Assembly (NCBI RefSeq): GCF_000163895.2
Contig: NC_016630.1
Span: forward strand, 1,798,001 to 1,862,000
DNA: 64,000 nt
Source: Filifactor alocis ATCC 35896
GTDB taxonomy: Bacteria > Bacillota > Clostridia > Peptostreptococcales > Filifactoraceae
Direction of reading: 5' to 3'
This document shows positions 52,054-61,877 of this stretch, piece by piece; position 1 is the stretch's first letter, and each line of letters begins with the position of its first letter. Both the position numbers and the translations under genes were made by a program. The notes under the pieces are model-generated. The model worked only from the letters and a program-made list of their open reading frames with translations, ran no database searches and was not told where the DNA came from.

Positions 52054-54768
52054 TTATACCTGTGTTCGGTTTGTTGATTTATGGAATAACTTATAAGTTT
52101 CGCCTACAATAAACGGAATCAACGCAAACGGTATGATTCTGCTCCATTCCTCCGCTCCGAGGAATACGGTGTGGAACAAGGTTCTCATAAACGGAATATA
52201 GACTACAATCAGTGTCATGAAAAGAGAAAATACTGTTCCAAGTGTCAATGCCCTGTTTGAGAACATTCCGATAGACATTACGGTATGACTCTCACTTCTT
52301 GCCGAGTACGATCTCAACAGTTCTGCCAAAATCAAGGTAACAAATGCAATGGTTCTTGCTCCTTCCAAAGAATGTTCCGTGAAGTGATGCAAACCGTATT
52401 GATAAGCGCCTATCGTTGCTATCGTGATGGCAATACTTTGTACTGTAATCCGAATGGAAGTTTTCTTGTCCAAAATCGGTTCCTGCGGATCTCGAGGAGG
52501 TTGATTCATAATATCTTCGTCACCTTTTTCGACTCCAAGCGCCAATGCAGGGAAACTGTCCGTCACCAAGTTGAGCCACAACAGTTGAATCGGTAACAAC
52601 GGAACAGGAAGTTTCATCAAAATACTTACCAAGACAATCAAAATTTCTCCAATGTTGCAGGATAATAAGAAGGAAACAAACTTTTTGATATTGGAATAGA
52701 TGATTCGTCCTTCTTGTACCGCATCGACAATTGATGCAAAATTGTCATCGGTCAAAATCACTTCTGCGGTATTTTTTGCAACATCTGTTCCCGTAATTCC
52801 CATCGCAATTCCGATATCCGCTTTTTTGATAGCAAGCGCATCGTTCACACCGTCTCCGGTCATAGCAACAATGTTTCCGTTTTCTTTCAATGCTGTCACA
52901 ATTTTCACTTTATGTTCAGGAGATACTCTGGCATAGACACGTTTATCTTTTACAATTTCTCTCATCTGTTCTGCGTTGTACTGCTCCAATTCCGTTCCCA
53001 TCATTGCTTGAGAAATATCCTCTACCATTCCAAGCTGTTGTCCTATTGCAAAGGCTGTTTCTTTATAGTCCCCTGTAATCATCACCGGTATAATTCCGGC
53101 ATGTTTACAAAGTTTGATGGCTTCTTTCGCTTCTGCACGAGCCGGATCAATCATGCCGACCAATCCGACAAAAATCATTTCTTTCTCAATCTCATCTACG
53201 GTAATCTCTTCCGGCATCTTTTCGAACGAATGATATGCCAACGCAAGCACTCTAAGAGCATTTTTAGAAAATTTTTGATTCACTTTCGAAATCTTCTCTC
53301 TCAGTTCTTCATTCAATTCAACAATTTCATTGTTTTTTCCCCAGTAGGAACAGCGAGACAACACCACATCCGGTGCTCCTTTTGTAAAGGAAACAACAGG
53401 ATTTTTTCCGATATTTTCATGGAATGTTGTCATCATCTTTCTATCTGAATCGAACGGAAGTTCATTTTTTCGAGGGTGTGCTTCTTCATAGTCTTTAGAA
53501 TACATATCCCATTTGTTTGCCAAGGTAATGAGCGCTCCTTCTGTCGGATCACCCATTACTCCTAATTTTCCATTTTCTAATCGTTTCAATTTTGCGTCAT
53601 TGGCAAGCAGTGTTATTTCAAGCAATCTCTCTAAGGTCGGTACTGTTTCAACATCAACCTCTTCTTTTTCATGACAAATTCTTCCGTCCGCCTCGTACCC
53701 TTCTCCTTCTACATCAAGGATATGTTCATCTACAAACACTTTGACTACTGTCATTTCGTTTTGTGTCAAGGTTCCTGTTTTGTCGGAACAGATGACAGTC
53801 GTTGTTCCAAGTGTTTCTACTGCCGGTAATTTCTTCACGATGGCGTGTTTGGATGCCATCTTACCCATTCCCAAGGAAAGCACAACCGTAACGATAGCAG
53901 GAAGCCCTTCGGGAATTGCTGCAACTGCCAAACTCACAGAGGTCATAAACATATCCAACATAGGAAGATTCTGTAAGATTCCTATCACAAACACCACAAC
54001 GCAGACTGCCAATACGATAATTCCAAGTTGTTTTCCCAAACGAGCAAGTTTTTTTTGCAAAGGAGTGGACTCTTCTTCATAGCCTTGAATGACCTCTGCA
54101 ATTTTTCCGATTTCTGTATCATGTCCTGTTGAAACAACGACACCTTTTCCTCTTCCGTAGGTCAAAATGGTGGAGGCGTACGCCATATTCTTTCTATCCG
54201 CCAACGAAACATCTTCTTCACAAATATCTTCTGCACGCTTTTCACTTGCAACGGATTCTCCTGTCAAAGAAGCTTCTTCAATTTGAAGGTTATAACTTTC
54301 CACCAATCTCAAATCCGCAGGAACAATGTCTCCCGTCTCCAAAACAACTACATCCCCGGGTACCAACTGTTCTGCCGGAACAGAAATCGGCACTCCGTTT
54401 CGAATTACATTTGCATTCGGTGCTGCTAATTTCTGTAATGCCTCTATCGCTTTTTCCGCTTTTCCTTCTTGATACAACCCCAACATCGCATTGATGATAA
54501 CGATGGCAACAATAATCATCGCATCGGTTTTTTCTCCGATACTGAATGATACCACACTGGCTACCAACAATATCAGAATCAAAAAATCTTTGAATTGATC
54601 TGCCACTTTCGAAAGGAATGTCTTTTTATTTGCCTCTTTTAACTGATTCCATCCATATTTTTTTTGATTTTCACTTACCTGCTCCGTATTCAATCCCGCA
54701 TCGAGACTGATTCGAAACTCTTGTAACACATCCTGAACGGAACGCCTGTCCCATCTTATTTTTTCCAT
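52054..54768 (-). CDS. calcium-type P-type ATPase
   Basis: 904 residues from the third ATG, best spaced from GGGGG. P2A features in order: cation N-domain (about residues 5-75), actuator motif LTGES at residues 168-172, PEGLP at 286-290 in helix 4, phosphorylated Asp329 in CSDKTGTLT, KGAPD near residue 466, GDGVNDALAIKKADIGIAMG in the P domain, and NLVTDSFPALALG in helix 6. PEGLP in helix 4 and the helix 6 motif point to Ca2+ export. First in an operon with tsaE and niaR; 37 bases separate it from tsaE. Confidence 0.95.
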   Translation of the reverse strand: MEKIRWDRRSVQDVLQEFRISLDAGLNTEQVSENQKKYGWNQLKEANKKTFLSKVADQFKDFLILILLVASVVSFSIGEKTDAMIIVAIVIINAMLGLYQEGKAEKAIEALQKLAAPNANVIRNGVPISVPAEQLVPGDVVVLETGDIVPADLRLVESYNLQIEEASLTGESVASEKRAEDICEEDVSLADRKNMAYASTILTYGRGKGVVVSTGHDTEIGKIAEVIQGYEEESTPLQKKLARLGKQLGIIVLAVCVVVFVIGILQNLPMLDMFMTSVSLAVAAIPEGLPAIVTVVLSLGMGKMASKHAIVKKLPAVETLGTTTVICSDKTGTLTQNEMTVVKVFVDEHILDVEGEGYEADGRICHEKEEVDVETVPTLERLLEITLLANDAKLKRLENGKLGVMGDPTEGALITLANKWDMYSKDYEEAHPRKNELPFDSDRKMMTTFHENIGKNPVVSFTKGAPDVVLSRCSYWGKNNEIVELNEELREKISKVNQKFSKNALRVLALAYHSFEKMPEEITVDEIEKEMIFVGLVGMIDPARAEAKEAIKLCKHAGIIPVMITGDYKETAFAIGQQLGMVEDISQAMMGTELEQYNAEQMREIVKDKRVYARVSPEHKVKIVTALKENGNIVAMTGDGVNDALAIKKADIGIAMGITGTDVAKNTAEVILTDDNFASIVDAVQEGRIIYSNIKKFVSFLLSCNIGEILIVLVSILMKLPVPLLPIQLLWLNLVTDSFPALALGVEKGDEDIMNQPPRDPQEPILDKKTSIRITVQSIAITIATIGAYQYGLHHFTEHSLEGARTIAFVTLILAELLRSYSARSESHTVMSIGMFSNRALTLGTVFSLFMTLIVVYIPFMRTLFHTVFLGAEEWSRIIPFALIPFIVGETYKLFHKSTNRTQV

Positions 54769-54810
54769 CATCATGCCCCCTTTCTTGCTTATATACCCTT
54801 AAAATCAGAA

Positions 54811-54855
54811 AAGGACCTCTATCTAAACGAGAATTGTTTAAACAAAGGTCTCTTT
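54811..54855 (-). terminator. terminator after pepT
   Basis: Minus strand: an AGACCT...AGGTC(C) hairpin with an inner GTTTAAAC/GTTTA pairing, followed by TTTTC. It separates pepT from the P-type ATPase gene. Confidence 0.65.
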
Positions 54856-54922
54856 CTTAGAGCAATATCGTAAGCAAATGATTTCTTTATTGTGCAAACT
54901 GTTTTTACCCTAAGAAAGCAAT

Positions 54923-56147
54923 TTATTTTACTTTTGAAATCGTTCTGAATTCATCAATAATAGACAGTACAATCTCCTTACATTTTTCCATGGATTCCAA
55001 CGGAACAAGCTCTAATTTTCCGTGATAATTATGTCCTCCGGTAAAGATATTCGGTGTCGGAAGTCCCATATAAGAGAGCCTTGAACCGTCTGTCCCTCCG
55101 CGAATCGGTTGAATTTTAGGTTCTACCTCATTTTTTAAGAATGCTTTTTTTGCAATCTCAATCAACTCCATATGATCTTTGATAATTTCTCCCATGTTAT
55201 AGTATTGATCTTTGACTTCCAAATCAATCGTTACATTTTTTTCTTTTGCGAAGTTCTCTACTGTTGTTTGAACAAACTGTTTTCTCTCCTCAAAATGTTG
55301 TCTGTCAAAATCACGAATGATATATCTCAACGTTGTGCCTTCCACACTTCCTTGAATGTCATTTAAGTGATAAAATCCTTCATATCCTTCTGTATGTTGC
55401 GGAGTTTCTTGAACAGGAAAACGCAATGCCAACTCGTTTGCAAGCAAAATAGAGTTTACCATCACATCTTTTGCAGTACCGGGATGCACATTTTTGCCAT
55501 GAACGGTAATCTTTGCAGATGCGGCATTGAAACTTTCGTATTCCAACTCTCCGATTTCTCCTCCGTCTATCGTATAAGCAACATCGGCACCGAATTTTTG
55601 AACATCAAAAAAATCTGCTCCTCGTCCAATCTCTTCATCCGGTGTAAAGGCTACACAAATTGTCCCGTGAGGAATCTCCGGATGGGTTACCAAGTGGTGC
55701 AACGCCTCCATAATCACAGTGACACCTGCTTTATCATCTGCTCCGAGCAATGTCGTGCCATCCGTTGTGATAACGGTTTGTCCGATATAATTTTGTAAAA
55801 CCGGATTTTCTTTCTTGGAAATCACAACTCCCGACGGCAATAGGATATCTTCTCCGTCATAGTTTTTGTGTAACATCGGCTTGACATCTTTCCCGCTCAT
55901 ATCCGGACTGGTATCCCATGTGTGCAATCAATCCCAAAGAAACGGAATCTTCTTTTTGGTTAGACGGTAACTTTGCCATCACATAACAATGTTCGTCCAA
56001 TGACACATCTTGCAACCCCATTTCAATCAGCTCTTGCTCTAACTTTCTCGCCAAATCAAATTGTTTTTTCGTGCTCGGTACTCCCTCTGCACTTTCATCT
56101 GACTGTGTATCAATTTTTACATAACTTAAAAATCGTTCTAACAACAT
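54923..56147 (-). pseudogene. pepT: peptidase T, interrupted by a single-base insertion
   Basis: Two overlapping frames together encode one tripeptidase T of 407 residues. The N-terminal part runs from MLLERFLSYVKIDTQSDESA to GLIAHM; at 55915-55917 a GGG where GG is expected shifts the frame, and the rest continues as DTSPDMSGKDVKPMLH. Intact M20B features are the zinc His in AHMDTSPD, the bridging Asp in LLGADDKAG, the catalytic Glu in FTPDEEIGRG, and YTIDGG. Either a recent loss, a phase-variable tract or a sequencing error. Last gene of the whiA operon. Confidence 0.9.
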
Positions 56148-56163
56148 TGCAACACCCCGTCTT

Positions 56164-56430
56164 CTATTTCTCTTTCATCTTTTCTTCAAAGAATTGTTCT
56201 ATCGTTTCCAATGCTTCTGCTTCATCGGAACCGTCAATCATCAACTCTATCTCGTCTCCGTCTGCTACTCCCAATCCCATCACACCGATGATTGATTTTG
56301 CATTGACTGTTGCACAATCTCTCTTTAGGATGATTTCCGAGTCAAAACGATTGCATGTTTGGACAAACAACGCTGCCGGTCTGGCATGCAATCCCACATC
56401 TAATTTTATCTGAAACTGTCTTGTCAACAT
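56164..56430 (-). CDS. ptsH: HPr-family phosphocarrier protein
   Basis: 88 residues. The active-site His15 lies in GLHARPAA (about residues 13-20), so it can accept phosphate from enzyme I, and the regulatory Ser lies in NAKSIIGVMGLGV near residues 43-55. That makes it HPr rather than Crh. No enzyme I gene is adjacent; here it sits between whiA and pepT, nine bases after whiA. GGAG precedes the ATG. Confidence 0.9.
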   Translation of the reverse strand: MLTRQFQIKLDVGLHARPAALFVQTCNRFDSEIILKRDCATVNAKSIIGVMGLGVADGDEIELMIDGSDEAEALETIEQFFEEKMKEK

Positions 56431-56439
56431 AAGGACTCC

Positions 56440-57393
56440 CTACTTTTCTTCTAACTCTTTTATTTTTTCAGCAAATTGCTGTATCTTTTTCAACCGATGA
56501 TTTACCGCAGATCTTCCGAGCGGAATTTCGAGTTGTTCCCCTAACTCTCTCAAACTGGCATAGGGATATTCTAACCGCAACTTGGCAATCTGCTGCAATT
56601 CCTCCGACAACTCCGACAAACCGACCGTATCTTGAATATAGCGAATACTCTCAATCTGCTTTCCCGCAGAGTTAACCGTCTTATTTATATTCGCCGTTTC
56701 ACAATTGACAATTCGATTGATTTGATTTCTGACTTGTTTTTCTATCTTTACACTTTCCATATGACAGGTGTTTTCAAAATCGCCCATCAGTGCCAACAAC
56801 AGAGCGATATGACTGCTGTCTTTCACATACACCACATTGTTCGTCTTCCTTTTTGTCACATTGGCATGCAAATCATGTTCATTCAACATATTCTTGAAAT
56901 GCTCCGCAAACTCGTCATCACTTGTCACAAATTCCATATGATAAGATTTCGCCGGATCCCCAACGGAACCTCCTCCTAAAAAAACGCCTCGAATATAAGC
57001 ATTTCTGTTTTCTTCTATGCTCAACATATGATTCGGAATTTTACTTGTTAAAGAATAAAACTCTTCATTTTTGACCAAAATTCCCGTTTCTATCAGAATC
57101 ATGTTTGCTTTTTCATCCTCAGGTATCGAAATCGTATAAAATCTCTTTTTCAAGTTCTCGTTCTTCTTGACACTAATCTCTACCCGAATCCGAAAACATT
57201 GTTTGATAATCTTTACAATTTTGCGACAAACAGCGGGGTTTTCAATTGTAATCACAAATGACAACAATCCCCTTCCGACAAAACGCAACGTGGCACCCAC
57301 ACGAATCATTCCGGAAAGTTCACTGATTTGTTCTTCTTTCGTGTCGGGAATAATTCGAGCTAAATTATTTTTTACCTCTGTTGAAAATGACAT
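56440..57393 (-). CDS. whiA: DNA-binding protein WhiA
   Basis: 317 residues. The N-terminal about 200 residues form the degenerate LAGLIDADG homing-endonuclease-like fold (RGVFLGGGSVGDPAKSYHME near residues 134-153), and the C-terminal HTH contains LREYPYASLRELGEQLEIPLG-like sequence near residues 271-291 with RSAVNHRLKKI. In Gram-positive bacteria WhiA acts in cell division and chromosome segregation. Its start overlaps the Nudix gene by 22 bases. Confidence 0.96.
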   Translation of the reverse strand: MSFSTEVKNNLARIIPDTKEEQISELSGMIRVGATLRFVGRGLLSFVITIENPAVCRKIVKIIKQCFRIRVEISVKKNENLKKRFYTISIPEDEKANMILIETGILVKNEEFYSLTSKIPNHMLSIEENRNAYIRGVFLGGGSVGDPAKSYHMEFVTSDDEFAEHFKNMLNEHDLHANVTKRKTNNVVYVKDSSHIALLLALMGDFENTCHMESVKIEKQVRNQINRIVNCETANINKTVNSAGKQIESIRYIQDTVGLSELSEELQQIAKLRLEYPYASLRELGEQLEIPLGRSAVNHRLKKIQQFAEKIKELEEK

Positions 57394-57815
57394 CCTATTT
57401 TTTTCCCCGTTATTTTTTCCAAAGCAACTTTAATAATTGCACCTTCATCATCATAGCGCGCCAACTGAAGCACTTGATTGAAATGAATGAACTTCGCTTC
57501 TACAAACCCTTCCTCCTTTTGTGGCAAAGTGTTCATAGCCTTACAATTCATCAGATACCAGTGCACTGTCTTATGAACCAGTCTGTCTTCATCCCAATTT
57601 TCTTTGTAGGTGTAGTGAATTTCGCCCAAGTATTGTTGAATCTGCCCTTTTACTCCGCTTTCTTCCGAAACTTCACGCAATGCCGCCTGTTCCAAAGTCT
57701 CTCCTTGCTCCACTTTTCCTTTCGGCAAGACCCAGTCTCCGTTGAACTTCCTAAGAAGTAAAATCGCATTATTAAATACGACCACTCCACCCGAACTTAT
57801 CTCTTCTTTTAACAA
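57372..57815 (-). CDS. Nudix hydrolase
   Basis: 147 residues. The Nudix box GX5EX7REXXEEXG is complete: GKVEQGETLEQAALREVSEE near residues 33-52, ending ESGV. The N-terminus EEISSGGVVVFNN and the WDEDRLVHKTVHWYLM segment near residues 74-89 resemble bis(5'-nucleosyl) tetraphosphatase-like members of the family. Substrate unproven. Lies between yvcK and whiA, which are usually adjacent. Confidence 0.92.
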   Translation of the reverse strand: MLKEEISSGGVVVFNNAILLLRKFNGDWVLPKGKVEQGETLEQAALREVSEESGVKGQIQQYLGEIHYTYKENWDEDRLVHKTVHWYLMNCKAMNTLPQKEEGFVEAKFIHFNQVLQLARYDDEGAIIKVALEKITGKKIGCHFQQR

Positions 57816-57874
57816 AGTCCTCTATCCTTCCTTAAAGATATAATTATTTTATTATATCTCAAAAAATATAATTT

Positions 57875-58861
57875 TTATATTCCTTTTGTCAAAATACTTA
57901 AAATTATTTTTGAAACTTTTTCGCTATCGTGCATAATTGCACCATATTCCGTTTCTACCACAAAGTCTCCGCGAATGGTTTGAATCCCCAAACGATTGAT
58001 TTTGATAATATCTTCTTCCTGCGCATACAAAAACTGTTTTTCTTCTTTGCGATAGTTGTCTTTTGCTTGTTCAGATATGCTGCGATTGTTTAACAACACA
58101 TAATCCAATCGACAATCCATTATCTCCTGCAACACTTGAACATGTTGATAGGTGTTTAAGTGATGTGTCTCTCCGTTTTCCGTCATCAGATTGCAGATAT
58201 ATATTTTCGGAACCTTGCTTTCTTTCAGTGCAAGTCGAATTTCCGGAATCAACAGATTCGGAATCAAACTGGTATATAAACTTCCCGGCCCGATGACAAT
58301 GATATCCGCTTCATGAATTTTTTTGATTGCGATAGGGTTTGCCTCAGGATTTCTCGGAATAATTTCTATCTTTTCAATTTCCGACTGTTGTGTCAAACAA
58401 GTCGGTCCTATGGCAGATTCTCCAATCACAACATTTCCGTTTGCTAAGGTAGAAATCAATCGAATCTCTACCAATGTCGCCGGAACTACCTTGCCTTTTA
58501 CCGCAATCATTTCCGACACTTGATCGATGGCAATTTGAAAATCTCCGAAAATTTCATTCAAGGCGAGCAAAAACAAATTCCCGAAATTTTGATTCTTCAA
58601 GCTCCCATATCGAAACCTGTGATTCATCAACTTCTCCATCGTCGGATCCATATTGGACAGCGAAATCAAGCAATTGCGAATATCTCCCGGCGGAAGCATT
58701 TTCATCTCTGTTCGAATGGTTCCGGAACCGCCGCCGTCATCCGATACCGCAACAATAGCCGTCAAATCCAACCCTTCTTCCTGTTTTAGTCCTCTCAAAA
58801 GATTTCCTTGTCCTGTTCCCCCGCCTAAAACAACAATTTTTTTCTTTCCCATATTCTTCAT
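57875..58861 (-). CDS. yvcK: YvcK/CofD-like gluconeogenesis factor
   Basis: 328 residues. Start taken at the ATG giving MKNMGKKKIVV; MGKKKIVV three codons on is also possible. Nucleotide-sugar binding fold with GGGTGQGNLLRGLK near residues 13-26 and VSDDGGGSGTIR near residues 40-51. In B. subtilis YvcK is needed for growth on gluconeogenic carbon and for cell shape, and it binds UDP-sugars. Part of the rapZ-yvcK-whiA set, although a 380-base gap separates it from rapZ. Confidence 0.94.
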   Translation of the reverse strand: MKNMGKKKIVVLGGGTGQGNLLRGLKQEEGLDLTAIVAVSDDGGGSGTIRTEMKMLPPGDIRNCLISLSNMDPTMEKLMNHRFRYGSLKNQNFGNLFLLALNEIFGDFQIAIDQVSEMIAVKGKVVPATLVEIRLISTLANGNVVIGESAIGPTCLTQQSEIEKIEIIPRNPEANPIAIKKIHEADIIVIGPGSLYTSLIPNLLIPEIRLALKESKVPKIYICNLMTENGETHHLNTYQHVQVLQEIMDCRLDYVLLNNRSISEQAKDNYRKEEKQFLYAQEEDIIKINRLGIQTIRGDFVVETEYGAIMHDSEKVSKIILSILTKGI

Positions 58862-59239
58862 AGAATTCAAACCTCTCTATTTTATGCTACCCTATGCCTG
58901 CTAATCCCCTCTTAGCAAGAGATTGTTCTCTTTCTCAAAAATAAACTCCGTTTCTTTCCGCACAGTATGAAACCTGTTGATAAAGAGCTGTTTTGTCGAA
59001 CTTTTCCTTTCATTTCCGTTTCCTATCCGTCATCGTAACTGCACACCATCTTCCATTGTACTCATCATCTCAAATTCATCATTTGTGATGCACATCATTC
59101 TCTTTCTACTTGTTTTTGTGAGCTACATTATGCTAACACAACAGACAAATTCATTCTGTGCTTTCTGCTTTCCCTTTCAGACATTTTGTTTCGGTATTCC
59201 GAAACACACACTTTATGTTGTATTCACAAGGCAATATTC
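58862..59239. other. 378-base gap between rapZ and yvcK
   Basis: In most relatives rapZ and yvcK touch; here they are separated by AT-rich DNA with no supported gene. A plus-strand frame at 58977-59264 is T- and C-rich without a ribosome binding site. I found no firm promoter or terminator, so a separate yvcK promoter is possible but not shown. Confidence 0.45.
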
Positions 59240-60100
59240 TCATATTTTATCAGCATCCCTGTGATGCCGAAATACTCGATATCCCTTTTGTTCCAAATAC
59301 TCATACAACTTATTTGCCACTGTAACGGAACGATGCTTTCCTCCTGTGCAACCGATGGAAATTAATAGTTGTGTCTTTCCTTCTTTGATATAGTTCGGAA
59401 TCAGAAAATCAATCATCTGTTTCAGATAAACCATAAATTGATGACTTTCTTCCGAGTTCATCACATATTCCTGCACTTCCGGTTCGTTTCCCGTCTTTGT
59501 TTTGAGTGACTCGACATAGTAGGGATTCGGCAAAAACCTCACATCAAATACCAAATCGGAGTCAATCGGTATTCCGTGTTTGAATCCGAACGAATTGACA
59601 ATCAAATTGATTTTTTGTTTTTCTTCCGTGTTTTGATACAACTGTATCAGTTTTTCCTTCAACTGTCTTGTGGTAATACTTCCTGTATCAATAATGTGAT
59701 CGGCTCTTTGACGAAGAGGTTTCATCTTTTTCTTTTCTTCTCTGATTCCCTCCAAAATATTTTGGCTTCTTGCCAAAGGATGACTTCTTCGGGACATCTT
59801 GTATCGCCGTACCAAAACTTCTTCTTTCGCTTCCAAAAACAAGATGTCGATATCATCATGTTGAGATGATTCCAGCAATTGTTCAATTGCATGAAAATCT
59901 TCAAAAAACCGATATCCGCGAATATCAATCCCAAATGCCACTTTTTCGATATAATCCAAGTTTTGGTTTCCCAATTCTCTGAATTTCATAATTAAGGAGG
60001 GCGGCATATTGTCAATACAATAATATCCCATGTCTTCAAATATATTCATTGCCTCACTCTTTCCGGAGCCGGACAATCCCGTTACAATAATTGTCTTCAT
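59240..60100 (-). CDS. rapZ: RNase adapter / nucleotide-binding protein RapZ
   Basis: 286 residues. Walker A GLSGSGKSEAMN near residues 8-19; VAFGIDIRGYRFFEDF near residues 54-69; C-terminal GCTGGKHRSVTVANKL near residues 254-269, which is the RNA/ligand-binding region in E. coli RapZ. Gram-positive members (YvcJ) hydrolyse nucleotides and affect competence; the small-RNA adapter role is known only in Gammaproteobacteria. Lies 36 bases after the PHP-domain gene. Confidence 0.95.
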   Translation of the reverse strand: MKTIIVTGLSGSGKSEAMNIFEDMGYYCIDNMPPSLIMKFRELGNQNLDYIEKVAFGIDIRGYRFFEDFHAIEQLLESSQHDDIDILFLEAKEEVLVRRYKMSRRSHPLARSQNILEGIREEKKKMKPLRQRADHIIDTGSITTRQLKEKLIQLYQNTEEKQKINLIVNSFGFKHGIPIDSDLVFDVRFLPNPYYVESLKTKTGNEPEVQEYVMNSEESHQFMVYLKQMIDFLIPNYIKEGKTQLLISIGCTGGKHRSVTVANKLYEYLEQKGYRVFRHHRDADKI

Positions 60101-60136
60101 TAAATCCCCCTATCTGCCAACCGCACCTCTCTATTG

Positions 60137-60871
60137 CTATCGTTCCTCTAAATTGATAATCTTATCAACAGATACTCCGGATTTCAAAATATTCTGATAT
60201 GCCTGATCCAATATTCCGATATGTGTCGGATGATGTGCATCTGCTCCAACTGAAAATTTCAAATCCATATCCTTGATTAACTTCAACTGCTCCACACTTA
60301 AATTAGGATGATGGGTGTTGATTTCCAAAATGGTATCGGTTTCTCTTGCAACCTTTGCCACTTCTAAGGTATCAATCCTCCCCTTATCACCCGGATGTGT
60401 CAAAATAAACAGATTGTTTCTTCTCATTGCATTAACCAATGCTCTTGTATTGTATTCTATCTCCAAATTTTTGAGCGGTTTGATATAATTACAGATGTGA
60501 TTGCGAAGACCTCTCATTTTTGTAATTGCAGACCCGAAATGATATCCCGCCATCACATAGTCAACATATTGCAGGATAAAATCATCTACATCAATTTCTC
60601 CGCTGTCATCCAAAATATTTGCCTCTACTCCCAACAAAATCTCAATATCGGGATATTTTTCTCGCAATCTCAAAATTTCTTCCTTCATTTTAGGATAATC
60701 TTTATATTTTACACCAAACCCCATATGACGATATCCATGATCGGAAATTCCTATCGTCTTCAATCCTATCTTTCGTGCCATCTGCACATTTTGTTCCATT
60801 GTACCTTTCCCGTCGCTGTAGAATGTATGGGTATGATACTCTGCTGTCTGTACAAATCTATTCTTCTCCAA
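60137..60871 (-). CDS. PHP-domain metal-dependent phosphoesterase (YcdX-like)
   Basis: 244 residues. Metal-ligand motifs of the PHP fold: EYHTHTFYSDGKGTMEQNV near residues 11-29, GISDHGYR near residues 37-44, GVEANILDDSGEID near residues 81-94, LTHPGDKGR near residues 157-165, EINTHH near residues 180-185 and VGADAHHPTHIG near residues 209-220. TTG start (GAGG just before it) that overlaps the end of murB by 14 bases. Substrate unknown; related to YcdX phosphatases. Confidence 0.92.
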   Translation of the reverse strand: MEKNRFVQTAEYHTHTFYSDGKGTMEQNVQMARKIGLKTIGISDHGYRHMGFGVKYKDYPKMKEEILRLREKYPDIEILLGVEANILDDSGEIDVDDFILQYVDYVMAGYHFGSAITKMRGLRNHICNYIKPLKNLEIEYNTRALVNAMRRNNLFILTHPGDKGRIDTLEVAKVARETDTILEINTHHPNLSVEQLKLIKDMDLKFSVGADAHHPTHIGILDQAYQNILKSGVSVDKIINLEER

Positions 60872-61772
60872 CCAACCTCACCTCTTCTTCTAAAGAGACT
60901 TGGAATTTGTCGTATACGGTTTTTTTAATCATATTGATTAACTCCAACACATCTTCACAAGTGGCATCTCCCTTGTTGATTACAAAACCGCAGTGCAACT
61001 GAGAAACTTGCGCTCCTCTGTGAGATACGCCACGCAATCCGCTATCCTCAATCAACTTGCCAGCAAAATATCCCTCCGGTCGTTTGAAGGTAGAACCGGC
61101 AGACGCCTCCTGTATCGGTTGTTTTGTATTTCTGCGAAGTGCATAGTCGTCCATCTTTTCCTGAATCTCCTGTCGATTTCCCTTTTCTAAAGAAAATGTT
61201 GCTCCAAGCACGAGCAATCTCTGTTTTGACAGAATACTGGTACGATATCCGAACTCCATATCTTCCCCTTTCATTTCGAAGATAAGTCCTTTTTCATCCA
61301 TCACCAATACAGATTTTACAATATCTTTCATTTCTCCGCCGTAAGCACCTGCATTCATCACCATAGCACCGCCTACGGTGCCCGGAATTCCGCTTGCAAA
61401 TTCAAACCCTGTGAGCTCCTCCTCCAAAATAATTCTGGATAGAGCAGAAAGAGATAATCCCGCTTCCGCAAAAATATCAGTTCCTCGAATTCCATAATTA
61501 CTGATATTCCTTGCCAACTTGATTACAACCGAACGAATCCCTTTATCTCTTACCAATAAATTTGTTCCGTTTCCCATTACAAAAAACGGAATCTGCTTTT
61601 CATTTAACATTCTCATTAACTGTTGCAACTCTGCAATACTGCTTGGAAGTACCAAAAAATCGGCATCTCCTCCGATACGAAACGAGGTGTGTTTTTTCAT
61701 ACTCTCTTTTTCTGAAATTTGGTCTTCCTTCAAAACTGTTTTCAACATTTTTCTGATTTCCTGACGGTTCAT
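60858..61772 (-). CDS. murB: UDP-N-acetylenolpyruvoylglucosamine reductase
   Basis: 304 residues. FAD-binding N-terminus with HTSFRIGGDADFLVLP near residues 28-43 and GNGTNLLVRDKGI near residues 67-79; GIPGTVGGAMVMNAGAYGGE near residues 130-149; and the catalytic Ser in ASAGSTFKRPEGYFAGKLIE near residues 226-245. This is the type with SAGS, usual for Firmicutes. It reduces UDP-GlcNAc-enolpyruvate to UDP-MurNAc in the cytosol. The ATG at the GGTGAAG site is chosen. Confidence 0.97.
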   Translation of the reverse strand: MNRQEIRKMLKTVLKEDQISEKESMKKHTSFRIGGDADFLVLPSSIAELQQLMRMLNEKQIPFFVMGNGTNLLVRDKGIRSVVIKLARNISNYGIRGTDIFAEAGLSLSALSRIILEEELTGFEFASGIPGTVGGAMVMNAGAYGGEMKDIVKSVLVMDEKGLIFEMKGEDMEFGYRTSILSKQRLLVLGATFSLEKGNRQEIQEKMDDYALRRNTKQPIQEASAGSTFKRPEGYFAGKLIEDSGLRGVSHRGAQVSQLHCGFVINKGDATCEDVLELINMIKKTVYDKFQVSLEEEVRLVGEE

Positions 61773-61838
61773 CACTTCACCTACTCTCTGCATATTACTT
61801 TTTCCATATGAAAAAAATTATCATCTTCTATCATTTCT

Positions 61839-61866
61839 ATTATATCTGTTTTTTTTATTTTTTCAA
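61839..61866 (-). promoter_or_regulatory. promoter upstream of murB
   Basis: Minus strand TTGAAA, 16 bases, TATAAT, about 67 bases before the murB start, within the short gap after the UPF0182 gene. It would drive murB-PHP-rapZ. Confidence 0.65.
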
Positions 61867-61877
61867 CAAAGGAATTT

